From contig LSSN01000420.1 in the NCBI GenBank assembly GCA_001970855.1, positions 1-18,615 of the forward strand: a stretch of 18,615 bases of DNA, written 5' to 3'. Positions 1 to 8,399 of the stretch are shown here, one piece after another. The notes under the pieces are model-generated. The model worked only from the letters and a program-made list of their open reading frames with translations. It made no database searches and had not been told where the DNA came from. The stretch is from Smittium culicis (Eukaryota; Kickxellomycota; Harpellomycetes; Harpellales; Legeriomycetaceae). The translations under genes were made by a program, and so were the position numbers. How positions within the stretch are numbered: position 1 is the first letter of the stretch; each line of letters starts with the position of its first letter.

Positions 1-591
1 TGGCCTACCTCAAAAACATGGATCGCCGACCTCATCAAGTCACCGATGAAGGCCCGGATGGCCACCTGGGTGACCGGGAGTGCCCGGTGGATCAAAAAAT
101 TTTGCTCTCAAGATTCAACCGGTCAGACTATAATCACAATAGTCGACCGGAAACGACGAAATAACCGGTCTGTCATCCACCGGTGGACGGTGGACCGAAA
201 AATCGGCAAAAAAGGCAACTGGGTTGACCTTCAAGCTATGTATCCGGACCTGAAGCTGGGCCTTCAGGACATTGGAAAAATGCGTATGGGCACATTCCGG
301 ACTGCCCAGCGCCTGTCGAACATGAAAATCGTCGACCAAAAATTCAAAAATTTTTGTCCCTGCTGCAACTTGTGTGTGCCTGAGACGGTCGACCACATAC
401 TTCTGAGCTGCAGCCGGTGGCGAAATCACCGACCATCGACGATCGGCCGGTTCATACCGACGTCGATCCACTCTGACGAAAAAAATTTACTTTCGAATTT
501 CAACGAAGCCCGGTTGGGGCTAGTTGGCAAACTCCTTGGGGGGGGGTCTAAAAAATCTTTGACCCAGCTTCGTGCTGGAATAGCCGATTAA
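1..591 (+). CDS. Non-LTR retrotransposon ORF2, C-terminal fragment with CCHC zinc finger (5' partial)
   Basis: Reading frame 1 is open from base 1 to the TAA at 589-591, so the ATG at 46 is internal and the gene starts outside the window. The visible ~196 residues match the tail of a LINE-type reverse transcriptase protein. A basic, Trp-containing linker is followed by an RMGTF...A.RL stretch and a zinc finger, CPCC-x9-H-x4-C (codons at about 355-411), then S-R-W. This is the usual order at the end of ORF2 proteins, where the finger is thought to bind template RNA or target DNA. There are no stops or frameshifts, unlike every other transposon in the window, and the GC content and CpG density are clearly higher than in the DNA after it. 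This suggests a recent insertion. The catalytic RT domain is not in the window, so activity cannot be judged. Confidence 0.72.
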   Translation, partial: WPTSKTWIADLIKSPMKARMATWVTGSARWIKKFCSQDSTGQTIITIVDRKRRNNRSVIHRWTVDRKIGKKGNWVDLQAMYPDLKLGLQDIGKMRMGTFRTAQRLSNMKIVDQKFKNFCPCCNLCVPETVDHILLSCSRWRNHRPSTIGRFIPTSIHSDEKNLLSNFNEARLGLVGKLLGGGSKKSLTQLRAGIAD

Positions 592-1470
592 AATCATTTT
601 TTAAAAAAATTTTTAACTTTTTTCAATTCTTTTTATTAGTTTATTGTGTAATTTTAAATAGCATTTTATAAAATATCTCAGAAAAAAATAACGAATGCTT
701 ATTTGTATAGATTTATTTGAGTTTATTATTATTTTATATACTCTTATGAGAAAATATTTAAAAAATTTATAAGAGAAATGCTCTAATTTATTTTATACAG
801 AATAATCATAACTAGCACCGAGTTAATTAATGTTTTTTATTAAATATATTTAAGATCTTAATTAAATGTTATGTACACTTTAAAACGATCATATTAACCA
901 AAATCATTTTAATTCGAGCATAAATTATAAAAAGAAAAAAAGTTCCACAATAGTATGAGTAAAATTCCTTAAGGATAATAAATAAAATCCAGTCCCATCT
1001 AAATAAAATGAATTATTTTTAAACAAATATAATTATAAAATAAAGTTTAGGTGAAATAAAAATTATTATGTAGAACCTATCATTACAAGTAATGAGAAAA
1101 GAAATAAATGTGTCTCACGATAAATAAAAAAGCAAATATGTCTATAATTATATCAACAGAATAAAAGTTTATATAATAGATTTATAAAAATTTATTAATA
1201 TCAGATAAAATATCAATTTTTTTTTTTTAGCTTAAACAAAAATATAATCAAAAATTGAGACTAGTACTATTATAGGAATAAAATTGAAAAAGGATGTTTA
1301 AAAATAGATCAAAAAAGCGGCTCAATAAATAATATCAGAATTTAAGACATATTATGAACTATAATAATATAATAATGCAAATTGGCTTAGCTGTAAAAAT
1401 ATAAAGATCTCGAAAAGAAAAATAAAAAAATACACTTTGATATAAACGCAACTATAAAATAACTTTATTC
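592..1470. other. AT-rich non-coding stretch, no gene seen
   Basis: It begins with oligo-A/T runs just after the retrotransposon stop codon, which may be that element's 3' UTR and tail. The rest is very AT-rich with stops in all frames. I see no RNA gene or clear repeat. Confidence 0.5.
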
Positions 1471-1820
1471 TATACAACTCTGCACTCTTTGCCTATTTTT
1501 TTTGGATATTTCAGGTCCAGAGGTAGACTGTTTTTCGCCTCTTCTATTGGCCAAATATACAACTAAAATACTATATTTGTAGCAATCACTGCACAAATAT
1601 ATCTACAATCTATACAATATTATACACTGTGCCTATTTTTTCGACCTTTCACGTTCCAAAGTAGACTGTTCTTTTCCATTTTCACTGACCAAATTATTAA
1701 CAAAAAATTATACTTAGTAACATTCGTTGCTACAAACACTCTTACAGTTTATACAACTCTATAAAATATGCCCATTTTTTGAACCTTTCTATTTCAAAGG
1801 TAGACTGTTATCCGCTGTTA
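1471..1820. repeat. Degenerate tandem array, ~139-bp unit, about 2.5 copies
   Basis: TATACAA recurs at 1471, 1611 and 1750, and GTAGACTGTT recurs at 1523, 1661 and 1800, giving a period of 138-140 bp. Each unit also carries a GCC(T/C)ATTTTTT tract and a CCTTTC-like tract before GTAGACTG. The segment from TAGACTGTTTTT to GCCAAATAT in the first unit resembles the inverted right end of the short CCCTTTC elements further right (for example 15752-15929 read on the minus strand). The array may therefore derive from amplified ends of that family. Spacing is clear; sequence identity between units is modest. Confidence 0.6.
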
Positions 1821-2774
1821 CAATTAGTTTAAAAACTGTTAGCATGATATTTTAATTTTATTACATTTGATCAGACTTAAACTTTATGATTTTTTAATTT
1901 CTTCATATTTCATGTTTTAACTATGAATTTTATCAATAATAAACTGTTGTTTTAATAGATATACACGGATTTCTACCTCCTATTTTCATCTTTTCTTTAA
2001 TTTATAGATATTAAATATATTATTTCTATTTCTTAATTAAACACAGAATAATTATTAATATATTAATATATTATTCCTAAAAATAGCCACTGCTATTTTT
2101 TTAAACATTAGTTAAACTATAATATATATTTTTTTATATGCGCCATTTTTCTGGGAATTATTTCAATAATTCTGGGTGGTTATGAGTCAATATAGACTCA
2201 AATAGCAATAAGAATGAATAATTCGGCAATCTCTATATTAGCCAAACAGTGCTTAAAAAGATAAATTATAAACAATTACTCACATTAACGACTTTTGAAG
2301 AACTTTTAACCTTTGCAAATTTTAATTGTTTTTAGTGTGTAATGCTATCTCGGTATTTCTTTTACTATGAATATCCTGTTAAAATGAATATTTCTATCTA
2401 GAATTTACACGGATTCAAAATTATTTTCACAGTTATAAAATTTTCTAAAATAACAGAAATAAATAGATTACCCTTGTGGAGTGTAAATGCGGTAACATTG
2501 CGCTTATTTTATAATATATAGCGGTGATAAAATTTAGCTATTTTTTATAATATGGCGATCTTTGTATCTTTTGGTGATATATAACCATTGGAGGCCAAGA
2601 TTCTATGGCTCTTGGAATATCTTGTCGATAGTATTAAGTATAATTTATAACGATCATGTACCATATTATCTATTTATAGCTCTTATTAAGAACTAACTAA
2701 CACAGTAAGAATAAATAGACCTTCATTTTGAACTATAGTTGATAACAGATTTGCACTTTTATTATACATATTAT
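1821..2774. other. AT-rich intergenic DNA, no gene seen
   Basis: No coding signal above background in any frame. There are short AT repeats near 2055-2075 and locally GC-richer scraps around 2480-2640 with a small CCAAGA/TCTTGG inverted repeat. These may be remnants of old mobile elements, but I cannot assign them. Confidence 0.45.
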
Positions 2775-2779
2775 TTTTT

Positions 2780-2949
2780 GAGCTTTTTAGAGCAAAGATA
2801 TATGTATATTATATGAGAAGAGGAGAAATAATAAAAGAAAAATCACAAGCCAATATAAAATAAGTGCAATAAAATGAACTAACATTTTTTTTTACAAATA
2901 AATCGTTAAGTACGCCTATATTATATCCTTATCATCTTACAGCAAAGGT
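2780..2949. repeat. Right inverted terminal repeat of the DIRS-like element
   Basis: The inner part (about 2855-2949) is the imperfect reverse complement of 6923-7025. Shared landmarks are ACCTTTGC, GATAAGGATAT, CGTACTT and TTCATTTTATTGCAC, in the same order. The outer part (2780-2850) matches the left copy only weakly, but pairs well with the internal segment at 2972-3030. Confidence 0.68.
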
Positions 2950-2971
2950 AAATGGTAGATGGCGGGTGCGG

Positions 2972-3030
2972 ATTATTATTTCTTCTCATCTTGTAAAATA
3001 ATTATCGATCTTTGCTCTAAAGAGCTCGAA
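2972..3030. repeat. Putative internal complementary region (ICR) of the DIRS-like element
   Basis: The 20 bases at 3008-3027 are complementary to 2780-2799 with one mismatch. The adjacent 2972-2990 is complementary to the GAGAAG/AATAAT tract around 2812-2834. It lies between the recombinase gene and the right terminal repeat, which is where DIRS-1-type elements keep a segment complementary to their outer ends. In those elements it is proposed to help complete circular replication intermediates. The pairing is visible; the role is by analogy. Confidence 0.58.
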
Positions 3031-3114
3031 CAATAATAAAATTATTTTTCAGAGATGAGACGTATTAAGTTACTCCAAATGAAAAAACACTCATTTATTT
3101 TGCTAGAGGAGCTT

Positions 3115-4237
3115 CTAGTCAATAAATTATAAGATTTTAGCCTAGAATAATTTGACCAGAATTCTGCGTGAAAATTTCTTCGGTCGAATCTCCTGCAGAT
3201 GACGCAAGATTTGTCTCAATAGCGCATGACATAGGTATTGGGGGTGATAGATGGGCGGCTTATGAGTCCATAAATAGGGTTTATATAGCGAGTTATGTTT
3301 TCTATTGTGAAGGGGTTCTAATAGCCCTTATGCATCTTAATAGTCTATTAACTATAGTTGAACTGTTTTTGACATGTGAGCTCGGAAATTTAGTTTGAAT
3401 ATCCTTTGTTTATTTACCTCATAGGTGAAAACTGGGGATAAATTTTGATAATTGTGTATACTGATTTGGCAAGGGCGAATGATTTGAGGTCCTTTGCACT
3501 TTTTTGTGGCTTAAATTAATAAGTTTAATATTCCTTGAGCAATTAATGTGCTAGATTTGCCTATGAGGTGTATATCAGATGCTCTTAAGAATCCTGTATA
3601 AGCTGTAACTAGCATAGCTTCGAAGTTAATTTCTTGAAAGAGAGCTCAGCTGCACTCCTTAGGTCATGGAATTTTATAATAATTGGTATTATGTAGATTT
3701 AAGACTTTATAAAAGATGTAATTAAAGCGTAGAAAAGAGCAGGGAAAAATTATTAAACATCTGAGTGCTTTCTAGTGCTTCAGTCTTATCAACAAGCATT
3801 AAAAGGGATATTTTATAGGTCTGATTTGCGGTTACTTTTAAATTACTTTCTCCGTATATTCCGGCTAGGTAGCTGACTACTTGCGGTGATGATTTTATTG
3901 CTGGTTCTTCAATCTAGAAAATTTTTTAACATGATATTATATGGATTTACGCTCGATACATTATTCGTTTGAAACGAAAATTTCAATGGCAAGATCTGAT
4001 AAACCTTGCTCTTGGAGAACACTCCGCAAAACCTCCAGGTAATAATTATCCATTACTTGTTCTCTGTTTACGGAGATTTTGCGCTTTTTGAGTCGGGAAT
4101 TATTGTTGTCGCATGAATCAAAAGCGGTTGGTAAATTGATAATTAAATAATTTCTGGGAACCATATTGCTGGTTTCCTTAGAAGAGAAATCAGAGTTACT
4201 TTCAATCGATACCGTCTGACCTTCTGAACCACTATTG
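3115..4237 (-). pseudogene. DIRS-like tyrosine recombinase, decayed
   Basis: In DIRS elements this enzyme inserts the circular DNA copy into the genome. The N-terminal part is open on the minus strand from about 4237 to 3961; a Met occurs at 4164. It ends in a QEQGLSDLAIEI motif typical of the start of the core-binding domain. The rest of that domain is readable at about 3915-3735 (P-Q-V-V-S-Y-L-A-G-I-Y, then N-Q-T-Y-K-I-S-L). The first catalytic box appears around 3625-3560 as YTGFLRASDI, retaining the Arg. The C-terminal boxes survive as fragments in three frames between 3330 and 3115: an IENITRYI stretch, a CAIETNLASSAG stretch where the family usually has a catalytic Arg-containing box, and a final NYSRLK that would hold the nucleophilic Tyr. 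Several stops and at least three frameshifts make it non-functional. Confidence 0.75.
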
Positions 4238-4302
4238 AGATTATCTTAAATTGCGAGAAATCGTATAGTCTCTTTCACCCACTCCAGTTAAACGACAGCG
4301 AG

Positions 4303-6070
4303 TTAATACCTGCTACCCTGGTATCCGGAAAACAGCTGAAGTAAGCTAAAAAACTTCTTTTTCTTGTTGGAAATGAACAGGCCCACATCGTGTGGGAAGA
4401 ATATAAAGTTCAGCGTCGTGAATTTAAGGTCTGATATTGGACATTCTGTTTGCGCTGTTAGTCGGCTCGAGGCATCGGCAAGGTTCAGAACTGATGGTAT
4501 GTAAGTTATCTGGGAGCGATTGTTAGTTAGTACGCCATTTCCCCAAATCTGCTCCGCTATTTCCAGATGATTCGCCGATGTAGTTGCTCCAAATTTCCGA
4601 ACATAATCGAGGGCTTTTGTGTTTTCGGGATATATAAGTACTGATCGCCCTAATATCCCTTTGAGGCGTAGTGTAAATAAGACCGTCAGTAATTCCTTGG
4701 AATTGATGTGAATCAGCGCCTCCTGTGAACTCCATATCCCTGAATAGATCTTTTTCCTGAGTACCATATCCCATTATTTGTCACTTGATTCTGTAAAAAT
4801 CTTCAGCTCTGGAGTTTTTGGAATGAATGAAGAATCATTCAATTTGGTTAGTTTCTCCTACCATAATTTCTGATTCTGGATTGTAGACTCTGTTAGAGTA
4901 ACTGTGGCCGTCCAGGATTTCAGTGTACATTTTTCAGTGTTCTTTAGCTCTAAGATCCTTCGTAATATTAGGAGTCTAGAAAGAAGAGCCACTACCATTG
5001 CTTGAGCTTTCCTATTGAAGCTTTTCAAGCTCTTGAGTGAGGTTTGGCCAATATTAAATAGCTTACAGGTCTCCCGTCGAAGGTACTTTATCTTGGAGCT
5101 GAGAATTATCACGAGATTTCCCGCGTGTTGATTTGAATTTCTAAATGAATAACAAATTGTTTCTGTGTGATCGAAGATTTACCTTTCTTGATTTTTTACC
5201 CCAGATCGAGCAGCTTATAGTAAATTCTGCTGATTTCCGTGTTTCATATCTCCCGGATTTTATTAAAATTAACAGATATTCTAGGTACACCAGGACTCGT
5301 ATTCCCTCTGATCAATTACATCTAATAATTATTCGTATGATCTTGGTGAAATTTAGGGGGCTGAGCGACAAAACAAACCGGACCAAGTGAAACTGGTAAG
5401 ATTTGTCGTTTCAACAGAATTAAAGATACTTCTTGCATGTCTTGTGAATCATAATATTTATGAATGTATCCTAAAGTTCAATGAGGCTATGATTTTCTTA
5501 CTCAGAACAGCCCTGGATATCGAAATTAGCATTTCAATTTTGAAATCATCAGTTCTGCATACAGATTGATTTTCCTCAGGCCCAGGACTGGTCTGAGTTC
5601 CCCTGAATACTTTTTAATGGCAAAAAGTCTGTTTTAGTATTCGTAGTCTCGGCCTTTGACATCCTCTATAGTTATCTCGGACAATACTACGGATACTTCG
5701 TTTGTAAATATACGCCAGGGATCTGTGATTATTTTACTTTTTATGAGTATCGAATGGCTAGTTAGCTGAGGAAACCCCGAAAAATTCCCTTTCCTGAGAC
5801 GCAGTGGTTTCTTTTTCGTACCTTTAAACAATTTTTTAGAGTCTTCCCAGGAAGCTATACTCTGCAAAAAGACTTGAAAGGTTCGATTAAGAATATTTGC
5901 AGCTGGGTTCCAGTTTTCTGATGGGATGAAAATCCCCTTCTCGAAAAATTTTCAGACCCAGCTCCTGTTAATCAGTCTTTTCCACGTAGATCGAAACATT
6001 TCGAAGCGTCTATCGACTAGAGGCACCATTTGCGGGTATAAAGTGACCCCATTCCTCGTCCTCTCCTTCT
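4303..6070 (-). pseudogene. DIRS-like reverse transcriptase and RNase H, decayed
   Basis: The N-terminal RT region is readable at about 6060-5950 (V-D-R-R-F...W-K-R-L-I-N...W-V...G-I-F-I-P). It continues at 5867-5570 with NRLFAIKKYSGELRPVLGLR, the conserved fingers motif. The palm is scattered over 5500-5110 in several frames, with a K-S-Y-Q-F-H...L-S-L-S-P segment and then V-L-V-Y-L-E-Y. The metal-binding YxDD box therefore reads YLEY (5276-5287), with both aspartates lost. The RNase H domain is the best preserved part (4767-4303, 154 residues): INSKELLTVLF, then VLIYPENTKALDYVRKFG, IAEQIW, NNRSQITYIPSVLNLADASS and PHDVGLF. This is the DIRS/Ngaro-type RNase H order. The usual D of the (S/T)DNT box appears as E. 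The gene lies between the Gag-like and recombinase parts. Confidence 0.8.
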
Positions 6071-6159
6071 CGCGCGAAAATTTGATTACTGTGGGCGGTT
6101 TTTTCTAGCGACGGGTGTTTGTACAGCTTCAGTGGATAGAACCTAAGCAGCTTTAATGT

Positions 6160-6852
6160 AGGCACCGCTTTGGGCACAAATATTCTGGCGCCCGCAAAAG
6201 GGCTTTCAGATTCTGAAGCGTTTTTCAGGCTTCTTGCTTGCGATCAGAGAATCCAATTTTTCCTGGTCCATTATAGAATTTTTTTTCTGATTCGATTAGC
6301 TGATGCGGTTTACCGAGAATTTCCATTCCCTTTTGAAGGTTTTCCAGTCATCCATATGTGAGCATCATAGCCACGTCAGCTAAAAGGACTTTCATGGTTT
6401 TAAAAAAAGCTATTTGCTGGTCTTCAGTATTATTCCATGGGTTATACTGGATCCTGCGGTGTATGTTGTAATCTATTGTAATTTTAGCCTGAGATAAGGT
6501 GACTTGTATCCCGTTAAGTGTAGTGTTGGCCTTTTCATACTGCAGTAGATAATGAATCGTTTAGTAGCGGTGGAAGATATATATTTGAACCCTTTTTCGT
6601 ACAAGAGTGGATTGCCTCTTTCCTTTCTTCATCTGTCAGCAGTGTGCGGAAGAAGTCTTCTTCGATAGAACGAAGAGCTTCAAAAAGCTCTGGGTAGACT
6701 AAAAAGCCTTTCAAAGGGATCCTTGTTGTTAAATAGGGGTCTTTTGGTTTTTTGTTGCCTTCCCTCTCTCGGAGTAGTTCCCTGACTATTTCTGTCAGCT
6801 TTTTGATCTGGTTTTGATATACGGGTACCTGATTAATACCTTGTTCTATCAT
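6160..6852 (-). pseudogene. DIRS-like Gag-type protein, decayed
   Basis: The first 105 residues are open from an ATG at 6852 to 6535: a coiled, charged start followed by YPELFEALRSIEEDFFR and LTDEERKEAIHSC. I recognise this as a conserved block of the first ORF in zygomycete-type DIRS elements. A one-base frameshift at about 6535 separates it from the continuation, which reads through about 6530-6225 (NTTLNGIQVTLSQA, IDYNIHRRIQYNP, TMKVLLADVA, then LENLQKGMEILGKP). One in-frame TGA interrupts it, and a second follows K-Q-E-A at 6225. It precedes the RT part, as expected. Its biochemical role is not established beyond being the presumed nucleocapsid-like protein. Confidence 0.65.
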
Positions 6853-6922
6853 GCAAGATTAAAATAAGTTTTAAATGAGATTTTATAAAAAAAATTTATG
6901 AAAATCTTTTAGCTGGTTGAGT

Positions 6923-7082
6923 ACCTTTGCGAAAGAAAAGACGATAAGGATATCAAATAGACGTACTTTAAAATTTATTTAAAATTTTTTTTTGTAAATT
7001 TCATTTTATTGCACATATTTTTTATTTGCCTTTAATTTTTCGTTTAGTATTATTCAATAATATTCTACATTTAATATATTTA
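6923..7082. repeat. Left inverted terminal repeat of the DIRS-like element
   Basis: It starts 71 bp upstream of the Gag-like ATG. Positions 6923-7025 are clearly inverted relative to 2949-2855, with the same landmarks in mirrored order. Similarity continues faintly towards about 7082. The element seems to stop at about 7090, where a different interspersed repeat starts. Confidence 0.62.
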
Positions 7083-7091
7083 TTCTCTGAA

Positions 7092-7235
7092 TTATATTAT
7101 TAGTATAAGGCGTATTTAAGGCTGGTCAAGGTTCTGATTAATCTTTTTCAGCACATTTCAGCATTTTCCACATTATTTAATGACACTTACATATTGCTTT
7201 TATAATAAATCCAGTAGTATTAAGTATTTTATTAA
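7092..7235 (+). repeat. Interspersed repeat, copy 1 (inverted relative to 18432-18575)
   Basis: From TATAAGGCGTA to TTTTATTAA, about 135 bases match the reverse complement of 18432-18567 at roughly 80% identity by eye. Shared blocks include TTAAGGCTGGTCA, AATGACACTTACATA and TTTTATAATAAATCCA. It lies between the DIRS-like element and a CCCTTTC element. The similarity ends exactly at a TTAA, the junction of that element. Confidence 0.75.
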
Positions 7236-7422
7236 CCCTTTCCTGTCAAACGCTTTTTAAAAAAAAGAATTTACTTATTCGTTTATGATTAATAATTAAA
7301 TTTATTATTTGCTGCTATATTATAATTATCCAAAATTTCTAAAGGTCTCAGAATTAAATTATAATAGCCGAATACTGTTGGCTACATTTAGCAGTTCAAA
7401 AACATTCTACCACCCCTGAAAG
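7236..7422 (+). mobile_element. Short CCCTTTC element (piggyBac-type MITE), copy 1
   Basis: It begins CCCTTTCCTGTCAAACGC directly after TTAA (7232-7235) and ends ...CACCCCTGAAAGG before ATTAG, about 187 bp. It shares the family's internal landmarks: TTCGTTTATGATTAATAA near the start and TTGGCTACATTTAGCAG...CATTCTACC near the end. There is no coding capacity. CCC termini and TTAA flanks are the hallmark of piggyBac-type transposition, so assignment to that superfamily is by terminal signature only. Confidence 0.65.
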
Positions 7423-7427
7423 GATTA

Positions 7428-7495
7428 GCCCTTTCAGAGGCGGTAAGTCATTATTTTTAATTCAAAGATTTTGAAATAGCGCGAGGTAGTTAAAA
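7428..7495 (-). mobile_element. Partial CCCTTTC element end facing copy 1
   Basis: CCCTTTCAGAGGCGGTAAGTC at 7428 corresponds to the right end of the family in the opposite orientation (compare 15473-15500). With the end of the preceding copy it forms a tail-to-tail pair separated by ATTAG. The similarity fades after about 7495 and I cannot find the other end. Confidence 0.45.
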
Positions 7496-8124
7496 AAAAA
7501 ATTCTACTAATTTTTTATTATTATTAATTTAGAAACATTATTCGCTTAATTTTTTTTTAATTTTATGCCCCAGTATTACAGCAAATCAAATAGATATTGA
7601 ATTAGCCAATAAAAAAATTAAAAAAATATTAAAACCTTTACTAGTTATTGGATAATTTAAATTATTCATAAAGCTAGTTATAGAAAAGGAAAAAATGTGA
7701 CCAGAAATCCTCCTGGCCAAAAATACTGAGGCCAAAAAAATCCAAAATATAACGCATATATAAACATTAGATATGAATAGAATACATTTTTGTTATCACG
7801 ATATTTATAGCCGTAAAATTTTATAAAAACAAGTTATTGTAAAAAACTGCTTTTTAGTTAAAAGAGGCCATTTCAATATGAATAAAAAACCATTTATAAC
7901 TATAGATAAAATGTATGATCTTTATTTCGTTAAAATTCTTTAAAATATAAGAATAGTATAATAAAATTAATAAAAAAGTAAATTTAAATTTGAAAAAATT
8001 ACATTTTAGATGTTAATTTGGATTACATGATAGTATAAAATATATTTTTGACTAAATTTATTGAAGTAATGATCCAAGTTGGCACTAATCTGAACTGCAA
8101 AAATAATTACCATAGCCAGCTCTG
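7496..8124. other. AT-rich non-coding DNA, one weak inverted repeat
   Basis: No gene. GCCCCAGTATTA at 7567 and AATACTGAGGCC at 7722 form a near-perfect 11-base inverted repeat about 165 bp across. It could be a small terminal-inverted-repeat element, but nothing else supports that. Confidence 0.4.
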
Positions 8125-8250
8125 AAAATTTATACTACAAAATATTATATCGCTGTTTCAATCTGAGTTTTATAGCGGAGAAGCAGCTATTTTTGCGCTA
8201 ACACTCCAGGCTGGAATTTTTTTGAACCAACCATTATAATTATTTTAGTA
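8125..8250 (+). repeat. Direct repeat flanking the LINE, left copy
   Basis: It aligns with 14002-14135 in the same orientation at perhaps 65% identity. Shared blocks include AATCTGA, TAACACTC, AGG(C/T)T and CCAACCATT. The two copies lie on either side of the LINE remnant (about 8390-13950). They are too long and diverged to be a normal target-site duplication. Confidence 0.55.
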
Positions 8251-8399
8251 TACTCTTAGAATTTATACAATTTTTTTTTGTGTACTTTATTTCATGAATA
8301 AAATCTAATGTGAGGATATAAAATAGTGGTTATAATAGGTTAAAATAATTTTTTTAGATAGATTAGATAGATATTTTTTAGGTTTTGTTAATAGTTTTG

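Larger units (their letters stand above)
2775..7090 (-). mobile_element. Degenerate DIRS-like tyrosine-recombinase retrotransposon
   Basis: Read on the minus strand, the element has the full DIRS order. An inverted terminal repeat comes first (about 7082-6923). It is followed by a Gag-like ORF, a reverse transcriptase with RNase H, a tyrosine recombinase, a short segment complementary to the element's own end (3030-2972), and the second inverted repeat (2949-2780). DIRS elements integrate with a tyrosine recombinase instead of an integrase and make no target duplication, which fits the lack of obvious flanking direct repeats. All three coding parts carry multiple stops and frameshifts, and the RT catalytic motif is altered, so this copy is dead. 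End coordinates are approximate because the outer repeat halves are weakly conserved. Confidence 0.82.

Noticed and set aside
115..471. 118-codon minus-strand open frame opposite the LINE end
   Set aside because: The plus-strand frame has a clear zinc finger and conserved LINE motifs; the opposite frame has none.
1471..1820. CRISPR-like array
   Set aside because: The repeats are long, diverged and directly adjacent with no short conserved repeat and unique-spacer pattern, and the context is eukaryotic.
2470..2540. Possible third, inverted copy of the LINE-flanking repeat (TGGAGTGT...GCGGTGATAAAATT)
   Set aside because: Only short matches with gaps; not distinguishable from chance in this base composition.
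3168..3398. 76-codon plus-strand open frame
   Set aside because: Antisense to the C-terminal part of the decayed tyrosine recombinase.
4523..4774. 83-codon minus-strand open frame
   Set aside because: Overlaps the RNase H frame in another phase; only the 4767-4303 frame carries RNase H motifs.
7567..7733. Possible small terminal-inverted-repeat element
   Set aside because: A single 11-base inverted match without target duplication or a second copy in the window.
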